Assembly (NCBI GenBank): GCA_902825795.1
Contig: CADECG010000004.1
Coordinates: forward strand, 1-38,431
Direction of reading: 5' to 3'
Length of the DNA stretch: 38,431 nt
Origin: an uncultured Bacteroidota bacterium
GTDB taxonomy: Bacteria; Bacteroidota; Bacteroidia; Flavobacteriales_F; PHOS-HE28
How positions within the stretch are numbered: position 1 is the stretch's first letter; each line of letters begins with the position of its first letter. A program made the translations under genes and the position numbers. This document shows positions 24,164-32,560 of this stretch, piece after piece. Under the pieces are notes generated by a model. The model saw only the letters and a program-made list of their open reading frames with translations, was not told where the DNA came from and searched no databases.

Positions 24164-26761
24164 ATGCCGCGCTTGTATCCGACCTTCCTAGCGATCCTGT
24201 GTGTTGTGCTGCCCTGTGCTGCCACGTACGCCCAATTCACGGACGATTTCAACGACAACGACTTCACAACCGGAACGAGCTGGAGCGGCAACGACGTGCT
24301 GTACACCGCGGCTACCGGACAGCTCCAGAGCCAAAGCCCCGGAGCGGCCAACTATTACCTGAGCACGCCGAGCGCCTTGGCCACCAACGCGCAATGGGAG
24401 TGGTTCGCCAATTTGAAGTTCAGCACGAGCGGCGCGAACTACGCTGACGTCTATCTCGTGAGCGGCGCGGCGGATCTGTCCAGTGGAGTGAGCGGCTACT
24501 TCGTTCGTATGGGCGGAACGCAGGACCGGCTGGAACTGTTCCGGAGCGATGCCGGTGTTGCCGTCTCGTTGATCGCCAGCCCCGACGGCATCGTGAACAG
24601 CAGCACGGACAATCCCTTCAAGATCCGTGTTACGCGTGATGCGGGTAACAACTTCACACTGCTGTATGATGACGGTGTTCTGGGCAGCTTCACCACGGCG
24701 GGAGCTGCGCTGGATGCCACGTACAATTCATCCACGCACGCCGGTGTGCGCATCGAGCAGAGCACCGCTGCGAGCGCAGTGAACAACCATTTCTTCGATG
24801 ACTTCAGCGTGGGGCCCATCCCCGTGGACCTTACGCCGCCTGCGATCATCAGCGTGGTGGCAACATCTTCCACGAACGTGGATGTGCAGTACGGGGAAGC
24901 ACTTGACCCGGGCTTCATCGGCACATACGACATCATTCCGTTCATCGGTGTCAGTGCCCAAGTGCAGGATGGCTTCGATCCGGCATTGGTCCATGTAACC
25001 CCGGCTATCGCCCTTAGCAACGGAGGGACCTACACGCTCAATGCGAGCGCTGCTCAAGATGCCGCTGGCAATTCGGCGCTTCCCTTGGGTATTGATTTCA
25101 CCTACGTCGTCCCAGCCGTTGCCGGTCCGCGCGATGTCGTGATCAACGAGATCATGGCCGACCCCTCTCCGGTTGTTGGCCTTCCGGATGCGGAGTACGT
25201 GGAGATCCTGAACACAACGGCGGCCAGTTCGTTCGACTTGTCCGGCTGGACCTTTTCCGACGGTAGCACCACGGGCACGTTGCCCGCGTTCGTCCTCTTG
25301 CCCGGGATGTATGCCATTGTTGTCGACGATGCCAATACCACGCTCTTCACCGGCGTAGCGAACGTGATCAGCGTTACAAGTTTCCCATCCATGAACAACG
25401 ATGGCGATCCACTGTCGCTGAAGGATGCCGGAGGTGTTGTGATCGATGCGGTGACCTACGACCTGGTGTGGTATAACGATGCCCTAAAAGAAGACGGCGG
25501 TTGGAGCCTCGAACAGAAGAACTACACCGCTCCTTGCAGCGGTGCCAGCAACTGGACAGCCAGTACCGATCTGCAGGGCGGAACGCCCGGCGAAGTGAAC
25601 AGCGTACTGGACATCACCCCGGATACGCAGGCCCCGTCGTTGGTAAGCGTGCTGGTGAACTCGGCTACGGAGATCGCGCTCGTGTTCAGCGAAGAGCTGG
25701 ATGCGGTTACGACGCTGTCGGCCACGTATGTTCTTGACCCGGCGATCACGGTAACGAACGTTGCCAACGGGTCCGCCCCTGTGACTTCCGTTGTATTGAC
25801 CCTTGGCACCCCGCTTTCCATCGGCCAACAGTATATGGTTACAGTTAACGGTGTTGCCGATTGTCCCGGCAATGCGATCGGTGGGCAGAACACGGGATCA
25901 TTCGCCCTGCCGGAGCCCGCAGAGCCGGGCGACATCGTGATCAACGAGGTGTTGTACGATCCGCGTGTTGGTGGCTACGACTTCGTGGAGTTGTACAATG
26001 CCTCGAACAAAACCCTGAGCTTGGCTGACCTTGCTCTTGCCACCGAATTCATCGGCTTGATCGTCAACATCACGGACGTCACTGACCAGAGCATCCTGCT
26101 TCTCCCGGGCCAGTATATAGCGATCACCGAAAGCGCCTCGAACATCGAAGCCGAATACCCGCTTGGCCATGCTGATCGATACTTCCAGGCCGATATGCCC
26201 AGCTACAACAACGGGGACGGCACCGTGGTGTTGATGGATGTTGATGGCGACACGCTTGACCTATTCCGGTACACCGATGACCTGCACTTCGAGCTCTTGA
26301 ACGAGACGGAAGGCGTGAGTTTGGAACGCATCAACCCCGCCCGACCCAGCAGCGACAACACCAATTGGCACAGCGCTGCGGAAGCAGTGGGCTGGGCAAC
26401 ACCGGGCTATCGGAATTCGCAATACAGTGGTACCGGTGAGCCCAGCGGCGAACTCACCGTCGACCGCGCGATCTTCTCACCGGATAATGACGGGTTTGAG
26501 GACGTGCTCACCATCGGCTATCGCTTGGACGATCCGGGCTTCACCGGGAACATCGTCATTTACGATCAGGCCGGCCGTGAAACGAAGAAGTTGATGCAGA
26601 ACGAACTGCTCGGTGTGAACGGTAGCATCAGTTGGGATGGTATCACCGACGAGAATGAGAAGGCGCGGATCGGGCCGTACATCGTCGTCTTCGAGGTTTT
26701 TGATCTGAGCGGCAACACGGAAACCTTCTGGAAGACCGTGGTGCTGGCGCACCAGTTGTAG
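24164..26761 (+). CDS. Secreted lamin-tail-domain surface protein with FlgD/gliding-type C-terminus
   Basis: 865 residues from the ATG at 24164; a longer frame runs antisense through asd and is rejected. A signal peptide (about 1-24, ending CAATYAQ) precedes a concanavalin/LamG-like beta domain (about 25-218). Then alternate Ig-like Big_5-type domains (about 222-320 and 485-585: LTPPAIISV, TQAPSLVSVLVNSATE) and lamin-tail domains (about 323-480 and 588-760: VVINEIMADPSP and IVINEVLYDPR). The C-terminus (about 765-865) starts FSPDNDGFEDVLTI and continues IVIYDQAGRE, WDGITDENE, GPYIVVFEVFD. This is close to gliding-associated/type B T9SS ends and to FlgD Ig-like domains. A surface adhesive or structural role is likely. 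No catalytic motif was seen. Confidence 0.85.
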   Translation: MPRLYPTFLAILCVVLPCAATYAQFTDDFNDNDFTTGTSWSGNDVLYTAATGQLQSQSPGAANYYLSTPSALATNAQWEWFANLKFSTSGANYADVYLVSGAADLSSGVSGYFVRMGGTQDRLELFRSDAGVAVSLIASPDGIVNSSTDNPFKIRVTRDAGNNFTLLYDDGVLGSFTTAGAALDATYNSSTHAGVRIEQSTAASAVNNHFFDDFSVGPIPVDLTPPAIISVVATSSTNVDVQYGEALDPGFIGTYDIIPFIGVSAQVQDGFDPALVHVTPAIALSNGGTYTLNASAAQDAAGNSALPLGIDFTYVVPAVAGPRDVVINEIMADPSPVVGLPDAEYVEILNTTAASSFDLSGWTFSDGSTTGTLPAFVLLPGMYAIVVDDANTTLFTGVANVISVTSFPSMNNDGDPLSLKDAGGVVIDAVTYDLVWYNDALKEDGGWSLEQKNYTAPCSGASNWTASTDLQGGTPGEVNSVLDITPDTQAPSLVSVLVNSATEIALVFSEELDAVTTLSATYVLDPAITVTNVANGSAPVTSVVLTLGTPLSIGQQYMVTVNGVADCPGNAIGGQNTGSFALPEPAEPGDIVINEVLYDPRVGGYDFVELYNASNKTLSLADLALATEFIGLIVNITDVTDQSILLLPGQYIAITESASNIEAEYPLGHADRYFQADMPSYNNGDGTVVLMDVDGDTLDLFRYTDDLHFELLNETEGVSLERINPARPSSDNTNWHSAAEAVGWATPGYRNSQYSGTGEPSGELTVDRAIFSPDNDGFEDVLTIGYRLDDPGFTGNIVIYDQAGRETKKLMQNELLGVNGSISWDGITDENEKARIGPYIVVFEVFDLSGNTETFWKTVVLAHQL

Positions 26762-26805
26762 TGATCGATCAAGGTCGAACGGGGTTGATGGATCTTTGAC
26801 GCGCC

Positions 26806-28608
26806 ATGTCCGAACTCGACGTACGTGAGAAGGTGAAACTGCTGCCGCGGCAGCCGGGGGTGTACCAGTTCCTGGACGCTGAGGGCAACATCATCTACAT
26901 CGGCAAGGCGATCGATCTGCGCAGTCGTGTGGGCAGCTATTTCGGTAGCAGCAGTGGCATGAGCGGTAAGACCATGCGCTTGGTCCGCACCATCGTTGAC
27001 CTGCGAACGATCCTCGTGGCCACGGAGTTCGATGCGTTGTTGCTGGAGAACTCGCTGATCAAGCAGCACCAGCCGAAGTACAATGTCGCACTGAAAGACG
27101 ACAAGAGCTACCCGTGGATCCGGATCCGGAACGAACGTTTCCCGCGCGTGGAAGGCATGCGCAATCCGGAGCATGACGGTAGCGAGTACTTCGGACCGTA
27201 TGCCAGCGGTAAGGTGATGCATACTGTTCTTCACTTGATCCGCAAGCTTTATCGCCTGCGCACCTGCAACCTCGACCTGTCGAAGAAGAACGTGGAAGCC
27301 GGGAAGTTCAAGGTGTGCTTGGAGTACCACATCGGGAATTGCAAGGGGCCGTGTGTGGGCAACTATGCGGAAGAGGACCACACGAAAGCCGTTAATGAGA
27401 TCCGCCAGATCGTTCGTGGCCGCGCGCGCGGCGTGTTGAAGATGCTTGACAACGCCATGCTGGAACACGCGGACAAGTTGGAGTTCGAGCAGGCCGAGCA
27501 GCTGCGCGAACGCATTGACCACTTGGAGCGATTCCAGCGCCGCAACACAGTGGTGAGCACCGATGTGGGCGATGTGGATGTCTTCACCATTGTCAGCGAC
27601 GAAGGCGGTGGCTACGTGAACTATTTGCGCGTGATCGACGGCGCCGTTGTCCATGGCATCTCGGTGGAGATGAAACGGAAACTGGAGGAGAGCGAGAAGG
27701 AGCTCTTACAACTGGCCATCGTGGAATTGCGCACCAGGTTCAGCAGCACCGCGCCGGAGATCATTCTTCCCATCGACATCGGGTTGGAGATCCCACACAC
27801 TATCGTTTCCGTGCCCACGCGCGGCGACAGGAAGAAGCTGTTGGAACTGAGCGTGCGCAACGCGCAGTACTTCATGATGGACAAGCAGAAGCAGGAGAAG
27901 CTGGTGGACCCTGAGGCGCACACCACGCGCCTGATGGAGACCGCGCAGAAGGACCTTCGGCTGTCCGCTCAACCGCGCCACATCGAATGCTTCGACAACA
28001 GCAACACGCAAGGCACGGATCCCGTGAGCGCCTGCGTGGTGTTCAAGGACGGCAAGCCGAGCAAGAAGGACTACCGCCACTTCAACGTGAAGACGGTGGT
28101 GGGCTCGGACGACTTCGCCACGATGAAGGAAGCAGTACACCGCCGCTATCGCCGACTGCTGGACGAAAGCGCCGACCTGCCGCAGCTCATCCTCATCGAC
28201 GGCGGCAAAGGACAATTGAGCGCCGCCATGGAAAGTCTCGACGCGCTGGGGCTGCGCGGAAAGATCGCCGTGATCGGCATTGCGAAACGCTTGGAGGAAC
28301 TGTACTACCCAGATGATCCCGTGCCGCTGCATATCGACAAACGCAGTAGCACCTTGAAACTGCTGCAACACTTGCGCAACGAAGCCCACCGCTTCGGTAT
28401 CACGCACCACCGTGGGCGGCGTAGTAAGCGCATCGTGCGTACAGGGCTGGAGGATATTCCCGGCATCGGCAAAGCCACAGCCGAGAAGCTGCTCAAGCGC
28501 TTCGGCTCGGTGAAGGGGATACAGGAGGCCATCATGGAAGACTTGGTCGCGGAGGTCGGGGCGAAGAAGGCGGTAGTGGTGAAAGAGGCGGTGACACAGG
28601 TGGATTGA
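26806..28608 (+). CDS. uvrC: Excinuclease ABC subunit C
   Basis: 600 residues, the usual length. UvrC makes both incisions around a DNA lesion in nucleotide excision repair after UvrA/UvrB loading. The N-terminal GIY-YIG nuclease is clear (GVYQFLDAEGNIIYIGKA, residues about 18-95). A cysteine cluster follows (RTCNLD, KVCLEYHIGNCKGPC), then the UvrB-interacting UVR motif (FEQAEQLRERIDHLERF). The C-terminal RNase H-like nuclease has HIECFDNSNTQGTDPVS, DDFATMKEAVHRRYRR and LILIDGGKGQL. The protein ends with tandem helix-hairpin-helix motifs (LEDIPGIGKATAEKLL). FDNSN in place of the FDxSH seen in E. coli is typical of Bacteroidota as far as I recall. Its stop shares a base with the next start (TGATG). 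Confidence 0.97.
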   Translation: MSELDVREKVKLLPRQPGVYQFLDAEGNIIYIGKAIDLRSRVGSYFGSSSGMSGKTMRLVRTIVDLRTILVATEFDALLLENSLIKQHQPKYNVALKDDKSYPWIRIRNERFPRVEGMRNPEHDGSEYFGPYASGKVMHTVLHLIRKLYRLRTCNLDLSKKNVEAGKFKVCLEYHIGNCKGPCVGNYAEEDHTKAVNEIRQIVRGRARGVLKMLDNAMLEHADKLEFEQAEQLRERIDHLERFQRRNTVVSTDVGDVDVFTIVSDEGGGYVNYLRVIDGAVVHGISVEMKRKLEESEKELLQLAIVELRTRFSSTAPEIILPIDIGLEIPHTIVSVPTRGDRKKLLELSVRNAQYFMMDKQKQEKLVDPEAHTTRLMETAQKDLRLSAQPRHIECFDNSNTQGTDPVSACVVFKDGKPSKKDYRHFNVKTVVGSDDFATMKEAVHRRYRRLLDESADLPQLILIDGGKGQLSAAMESLDALGLRGKIAVIGIAKRLEELYYPDDPVPLHIDKRSSTLKLLQHLRNEAHRFGITHHRGRRSKRIVRTGLEDIPGIGKATAEKLLKRFGSVKGIQEAIMEDLVAEVGAKKAVVVKEAVTQVD

Positions 28609-29606
28609 TGCCCAGCGTCTCCATCCTCCTCCCGTTCCGCAATGCTGCGTCATCATTGGATGAGGCCATTGGCAGCATGGTGCGACAGTCCTTCACTGAG
28701 TGGGAACTGCTGCTGGTCGACAACGCGAGCAACGACGCAAGCGCGGCGGTCGCGCATGACTGGTCGCAACGGGATCCGCGGATCCGTATGATCCACGAGC
28801 CAACTATCGGTATTGCCCATGCGCTGAACACTGGACTTGGACAAACACATGCGCCCCTGATCGCCCGCATGGATGCAGACGACATCAGCCATCCCGAAAG
28901 ACTTGCGCGACAAGTCGAGTACATGAACGCGCATCCGGAGGTTGGTGTGCTGGGCACATGCACGCGATTCGAAACCACTGTTGAGAAGAGCAGTGGTATG
29001 CAGTGGTTCGTTCAATGGCAGAACACACTCCTCACACCGCGCGACCACTATGTGAAGCGTTTCGTTGATGCGCCGGTTGCGCACCCCACGGTGATGTTCC
29101 GCAGCGAGCTGGTGGATCGTTGCGGTGGCTATGACACTGGTCCGTTACCCGAAGACCACGAACTATGGCTGCGTTGGATGCATCATGGCGTGCGCTTCGC
29201 GAAGCTGCCCAGGGAATTAGTGATATGGAACGATCACGCGGGTCGCCTTAGCCGCACCCACGCGAACTACAGCGTGGACGCATTCTTCACCACGAAGGCG
29301 AAATGGATCGCGATATGGCTGGCGCGGAAACTGACAGGGCGCCCCGTGGTCATTGCCGGTACCAGCAGCTTGTGCCAAGGGCGGACCGCTATGCTTGAGG
29401 CGGAAGGCGTTCACATTTCCGCTTTTACCGATGTGAGGAAGCGCGAAGTACCGGGCTATTCGTTCATACCGCACAATGCGTTACCCCCATCGGGCGAGGC
29501 CTTCATTATCTCCTTCATCAGCCAGCGCGGTACCGGGGATCGCATCGCGGCCTACCTCATCTCCCGTGGACTTGTCGAGGGAGAGGATTTCATCCTTGCT
29601 GCCTAA
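28608..29606 (+). CDS. GT2 glycosyltransferase with C-terminal Rossmann-like extension
   Basis: 332 residues from the ATG at 28608, coupled to the uvrC stop. Residues 1 to about 245 are a GT-A family 2 transferase: SVSILLPFRNAASSLDEAI, LLLVDNASNDAS, the metal-binding IARMDADDISHPERL, and the acceptor-side LPEDHELWLRWM. Residues about 246-332 form a separate alpha/beta unit (RPVVIAGTSSLCQGRTAML, then AFIISFISQRG and GLVEGEDFILAA) reminiscent of a nucleotide-binding Rossmann half. It probably transfers a sugar during envelope polysaccharide or O-antigen synthesis in the cytoplasm. Co-transcription with uvrC looks structural rather than functional. Three bases of its 3' end overlap the convergent small gene. 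Confidence 0.85.
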   Translation: MPSVSILLPFRNAASSLDEAIGSMVRQSFTEWELLLVDNASNDASAAVAHDWSQRDPRIRMIHEPTIGIAHALNTGLGQTHAPLIARMDADDISHPERLARQVEYMNAHPEVGVLGTCTRFETTVEKSSGMQWFVQWQNTLLTPRDHYVKRFVDAPVAHPTVMFRSELVDRCGGYDTGPLPEDHELWLRWMHHGVRFAKLPRELVIWNDHAGRLSRTHANYSVDAFFTTKAKWIAIWLARKLTGRPVVIAGTSSLCQGRTAMLEAEGVHISAFTDVRKREVPGYSFIPHNALPPSGEAFIISFISQRGTGDRIAAYLISRGLVEGEDFILAA

Positions 29607-29833
29607 CCAACGCGCTCGGCACGCTTCGGCTTCAACCTATTGCGGATCAGTAGCATGTGGCTCTCGTCGCATTCCAAGGTGGCCGTGCAACGCACGGGTA
29701 GCGGAGTGGTCCATGCTCGCCGCTCGGCTACGCCTTCCTTATCGCAGAACTGGTGCAGGTGCTTCACGAAGTGCTCGGCCGTGGGCAAGGCATCCGGGCC
29801 GAAGAAGTCCCAATGGAAGCGGAGCGATCCCAT
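29603..29833 (-). CDS. Small conserved-looking protein downstream of gpsA
   Basis: 76 residues from the ATG at 29833, sharing a base with the gpsA stop; a GTG at 29836 directly before it would give a four-base overlap. The sequence MGSLRFHWDFFGPDALP, then HFVKHLHQFC, ECDESHMLLI and a basic tail KPKRAERVG suggests a small soluble alpha/beta protein. No signal peptide or membrane helix is present. I recognise no named domain. Tight coupling to gpsA and codon use like its neighbours support a real gene, although its 3' end overlaps the convergent GT2 gene by three bases. Function unknown. Confidence 0.65.
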   Translation of the reverse strand: MGSLRFHWDFFGPDALPTAEHFVKHLHQFCDKEGVAERRAWTTPLPVRCTATLECDESHMLLIRNRLKPKRAERVG

Positions 29834-30828
29834 CACGCCAACCTGTCGCTCAGCAGCCGCATTTCCATCGCGGGGGCCATCTTCTCGTAGAGCATGCGGT
29901 ATGTGCTCTCGGTGATCGGCATATCCACGCCGAGTTTAGCGTTGATCTCGTGCACGCACTTCACGGCATAGTAGCCCTCGGCCACCATGTTCATCTCCAT
30001 CTGCGCGGCGCGCACACTGTAGCCCTTGCCGATCATGGTGCCGAATTCGCGGTTGCGGCTGAAGGTTGAATACGCCGTCACCAAGAGATCCCCGAGGTAA
30101 GCGGGTTCGTTGATGTCGCGATCGATGGGGTGCACGGCCTTCACGAAACGATCGATCTCCTGGATGGCGCGGCTCACCAGCACTGCTCGGAAGTTGTCGC
30201 CGTAGCCGAGCCCGACGCTGATACCAGCGCACACGGCGATGACGTTCTTCAGGATCGCGGCGTATTCAGTACCGTAGATATCGTCGCTCAGCGTGGTCTT
30301 CATGAAGCGCCCATTGAGCGCATCGCCCATCGTCTTCGTGTTTTTGGCGTCTTGGCTGGCAATGGTGAGGTAGCTCAAGCGCTCCATCGCAACCTCTTCA
30401 GCATGGCACGGACCGCAGATGACGCCGAAGTGTTGCTTGGCAATGCCCCAATGATCGAACAGGTATTCGCCAACGATCTGGTTCGTCTCCGGCACGATGC
30501 CCTTCACAGCGCTGAACATCGTCTTCCCCAATAGTTCCGACTTGTCGAGTTGCTCCATCGTGGCTTTGAGGAATGCCGAGGGCACGGCGACGATCAAGAT
30601 GTCGGCCTCCTTCACCACCGCATGGATATCGGCGTTCATGTCCAAGCGTTCGATATCGAATTGCGCCGCGCTGATGTAGTCCGGGTTGTGACCATATTTC
30701 TTGATATGGTCGATGGTCTCTTGGCGCCGCACCCACCAGCCCACGCGTTGCTGCGTGCCGGTGAGCAACTTCACCAATGCGGTGCCCCAACTACCGGCGC
30801 CGATGACGGCGATCCGCAGGCTGCTCAT
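29833..30828 (-). CDS. gpsA: NAD(P)H-dependent glycerol-3-phosphate dehydrogenase
   Basis: 331 residues, full length. It reduces dihydroxyacetone phosphate to sn-glycerol 3-phosphate, the backbone for membrane phospholipids, in the cytoplasm. The N-terminal Rossmann motif is IAVIGAGSWGTALVKLL, followed by VPSAFLK, the SAVKGIVPET loop, GPCHAEEVA and the substrate-binding region AAILKNVIAVCAGISVGLG, which contains the catalytic-type lysine. DLLVTAYSTFSRNREFG follows as usual. The ATG at 30828 overlaps the stop of the M28 peptidase gene as ATGA, and the small gene downstream starts on its stop codon, so the three form one transcription unit. Confidence 0.96.
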   Translation of the reverse strand: MSSLRIAVIGAGSWGTALVKLLTGTQQRVGWWVRRQETIDHIKKYGHNPDYISAAQFDIERLDMNADIHAVVKEADILIVAVPSAFLKATMEQLDKSELLGKTMFSAVKGIVPETNQIVGEYLFDHWGIAKQHFGVICGPCHAEEVAMERLSYLTIASQDAKNTKTMGDALNGRFMKTTLSDDIYGTEYAAILKNVIAVCAGISVGLGYGDNFRAVLVSRAIQEIDRFVKAVHPIDRDINEPAYLGDLLVTAYSTFSRNREFGTMIGKGYSVRAAQMEMNMVAEGYYAVKCVHEINAKLGVDMPITESTYRMLYEKMAPAMEMRLLSDRLA

Positions 30829-32504
30829 TTGAACGTGATGTCCATGGTCACCGGCTTGCCATCGCGCAGCACGGTTACTTGTGTGGTCTCGCCCTTGTTG
30901 AAGAGGCCGAGTGCCTTCATGTAGCTCATCATATCCGTCACATCCTGTGGCCCGAGTTTCACTACGATGTCGTTCGCCTTCAAACCCGCGGCGGCCGCTG
31001 GCTTGCCTTCGGTAACACCGTCCACGCGTAGTCCCTTGCCGTCGTACATATAGTCAGGCACAACGCCCATGGTTACCTTGAAGCGCGGGGTCTCGGTACT
31101 GTCCGCCTCTTGCGTCTTGGTGAAGGTGAGTTTCGGGTCGTCGTTCAGCGAAGTGATGAGGCTCTCGATGAAACGGGTGATATCGAGCATGCCGTTGAAG
31201 TTCACCTTCTCCACATCGTCGCCCGGCTTGTGATAGTCGCCATGGCTGCCGGTGAAAAAGTGGATCGCGGGCACATCCTTCAAGTAGAACGAAGTGTGAT
31301 CGCTGGGCCCGATACCGCTCTTGCTGGTCTTCGCTTTCAATCCGTTGATCTTCATCGGTTCGATCTCCGCCCATGACGGAGACGTGCCCACGCCGCTGAT
31401 GGCGATCGTCTTCGCCGAGTCTAGGCGACCGACCATATCGAGGTTGATCATGTAGGTGAGCTTCTCGATCGGCACCGTCGGGTGCTTCGTCCACCAGTTG
31501 CTGCCATACAGTCCCTTTTCCTCGCCACTGAAGGCGATGAAGAGGTAGTCGTTGGCCCGGGCCTCGTCCAGTTCGCGCAGATCACGAGCGAGTTGAAGCA
31601 TCACCGCAATGCCGCTCGCATTGTCGTCCGCGCCGTTGTGTATGGCCCGCTCTCCACGGTGTAGCGAACCCTCTTCGCCATACCCCAAGTGATCGAAGTG
31701 CGCACCGATCACCACCACGTTCTCCTTGCCGTTGTCCAGAAAGCCCACCACGTTCATGCCGGTGCGCTGTTCCCGAACGATATCGGTGCTGATCACAACA
31801 GGATTGCCATCCACGATCAAACCTTCGTGTAGACCACCCTTGAGGAAGAGCACGGGCACGCTCAACGCCTGCACCTTCTCGCTCAGGCGGAACTCCGGCG
31901 ACTCCGTGTCCTTGTTGTCGTTGTAGAAGAGCACAGCGATGGCGCCCTTGCTGATCGCCAACTCGGCCCGCTTGCGCAAGTCATTGTGTTCGATGTAGCG
32001 GCTGTGCGGATGCACGCCATCCGGCGAGCTGATGCTGATGGCCGCCACCCGGTCTTTCACGTCGACGCCTTCATAGTCGTTCCGTCCAAGCTGCGGTGCT
32101 TCAATGCCATAACCCGCCTTCACCAGTTTGCTGAAGACGATGCCCGTATCGCAATACGCCATCGGGAACCAATCGTTCCCTTGCTTGAATTGTTTGCGAC
32201 CGACCTGCAAGCTGTTCTTCGCCCCGAGCACGGGCATGGCAGCGAAGGGAAATTTCTGCAAGTAGGACACGCTGTCGCCGTAGGGCACCAGGCCAGCATT
32301 CTGGAACTTGCCCATGATGTAGTCGGCGGCAAGTTTTTCGCCCTTGGTGCCGGCTTCGCGTCCTTCGAGTTCGTCACTCGCGAGGTATTGCACGTCATAC
32401 CGCATTTGCGTGCGGGCATCCTCGTCGCTCATCCATTGGGCGCTGGCAGATGAAGCGAAAAGAGCAAAGAAGGAGAGAAGGGAAAAGGAGGGGTGGAGGC
32501 GCAT
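30825..32504 (-). CDS. Exported M28 family zinc aminopeptidase with PA-like and PDZ domains
   Basis: 559 residues from the ATG at 32504; the longer frame upstream enters the GT4 gene region and is rejected. A signal peptide (about 1-23, ending SSASAQ) leads to a PA-like insert (about 100-240) and an M28 peptidase domain. The di-zinc site is complete: IGAHFDHLG (His269, Asp271), GADDNASG (Asp293), SGEEKGLYG (Glu328/329), NLDMVGR (Asp356) and DYHKPGDD (His425). A PDZ domain closes the protein (about 470-559: GKGLRVDGVTEGKPAAAAGL, NDIVVKLG). It should release amino acids from peptides in the periplasm or outside the cell. The signal-peptide codons form a striking pyrimidine tract on the coding strand. 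Confidence 0.92.
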   Translation of the reverse strand: MRLHPSFSLLSFFALFASSASAQWMSDEDARTQMRYDVQYLASDELEGREAGTKGEKLAADYIMGKFQNAGLVPYGDSVSYLQKFPFAAMPVLGAKNSLQVGRKQFKQGNDWFPMAYCDTGIVFSKLVKAGYGIEAPQLGRNDYEGVDVKDRVAAISISSPDGVHPHSRYIEHNDLRKRAELAISKGAIAVLFYNDNKDTESPEFRLSEKVQALSVPVLFLKGGLHEGLIVDGNPVVISTDIVREQRTGMNVVGFLDNGKENVVVIGAHFDHLGYGEEGSLHRGERAIHNGADDNASGIAVMLQLARDLRELDEARANDYLFIAFSGEEKGLYGSNWWTKHPTVPIEKLTYMINLDMVGRLDSAKTIAISGVGTSPSWAEIEPMKINGLKAKTSKSGIGPSDHTSFYLKDVPAIHFFTGSHGDYHKPGDDVEKVNFNGMLDITRFIESLITSLNDDPKLTFTKTQEADSTETPRFKVTMGVVPDYMYDGKGLRVDGVTEGKPAAAAGLKANDIVVKLGPQDVTDMMSYMKALGLFNKGETTQVTVLRDGKPVTMDITFK

Positions 32505-32560
32505 GTGCTGTAAAAGGAGTGCGAAGATGGTGGTGCGTGGAGAAAGAGAGCAGGGTGAGG

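Noticed and set aside
23221-24447. 408-codon plus-strand frame over asd
   Set aside because: Antisense to asd, whose catalytic motifs are intact, and its end overlaps the lamin-tail gene in another frame.
26791-26798. GATCTTTG before uvrC as a -7 promoter box
   Set aside because: It matches seven of eight consensus positions but lies only seven bases from the ATG and has no -33 TTTG at a suitable distance.
26566-27654. 362-codon minus-strand frame
   Set aside because: Antisense to the lamin-tail gene end and the uvrC nuclease domain, both well supported.
27706-28656. 316-codon minus-strand frame
   Set aside because: Antisense to the C-terminal half of uvrC; no independent support.
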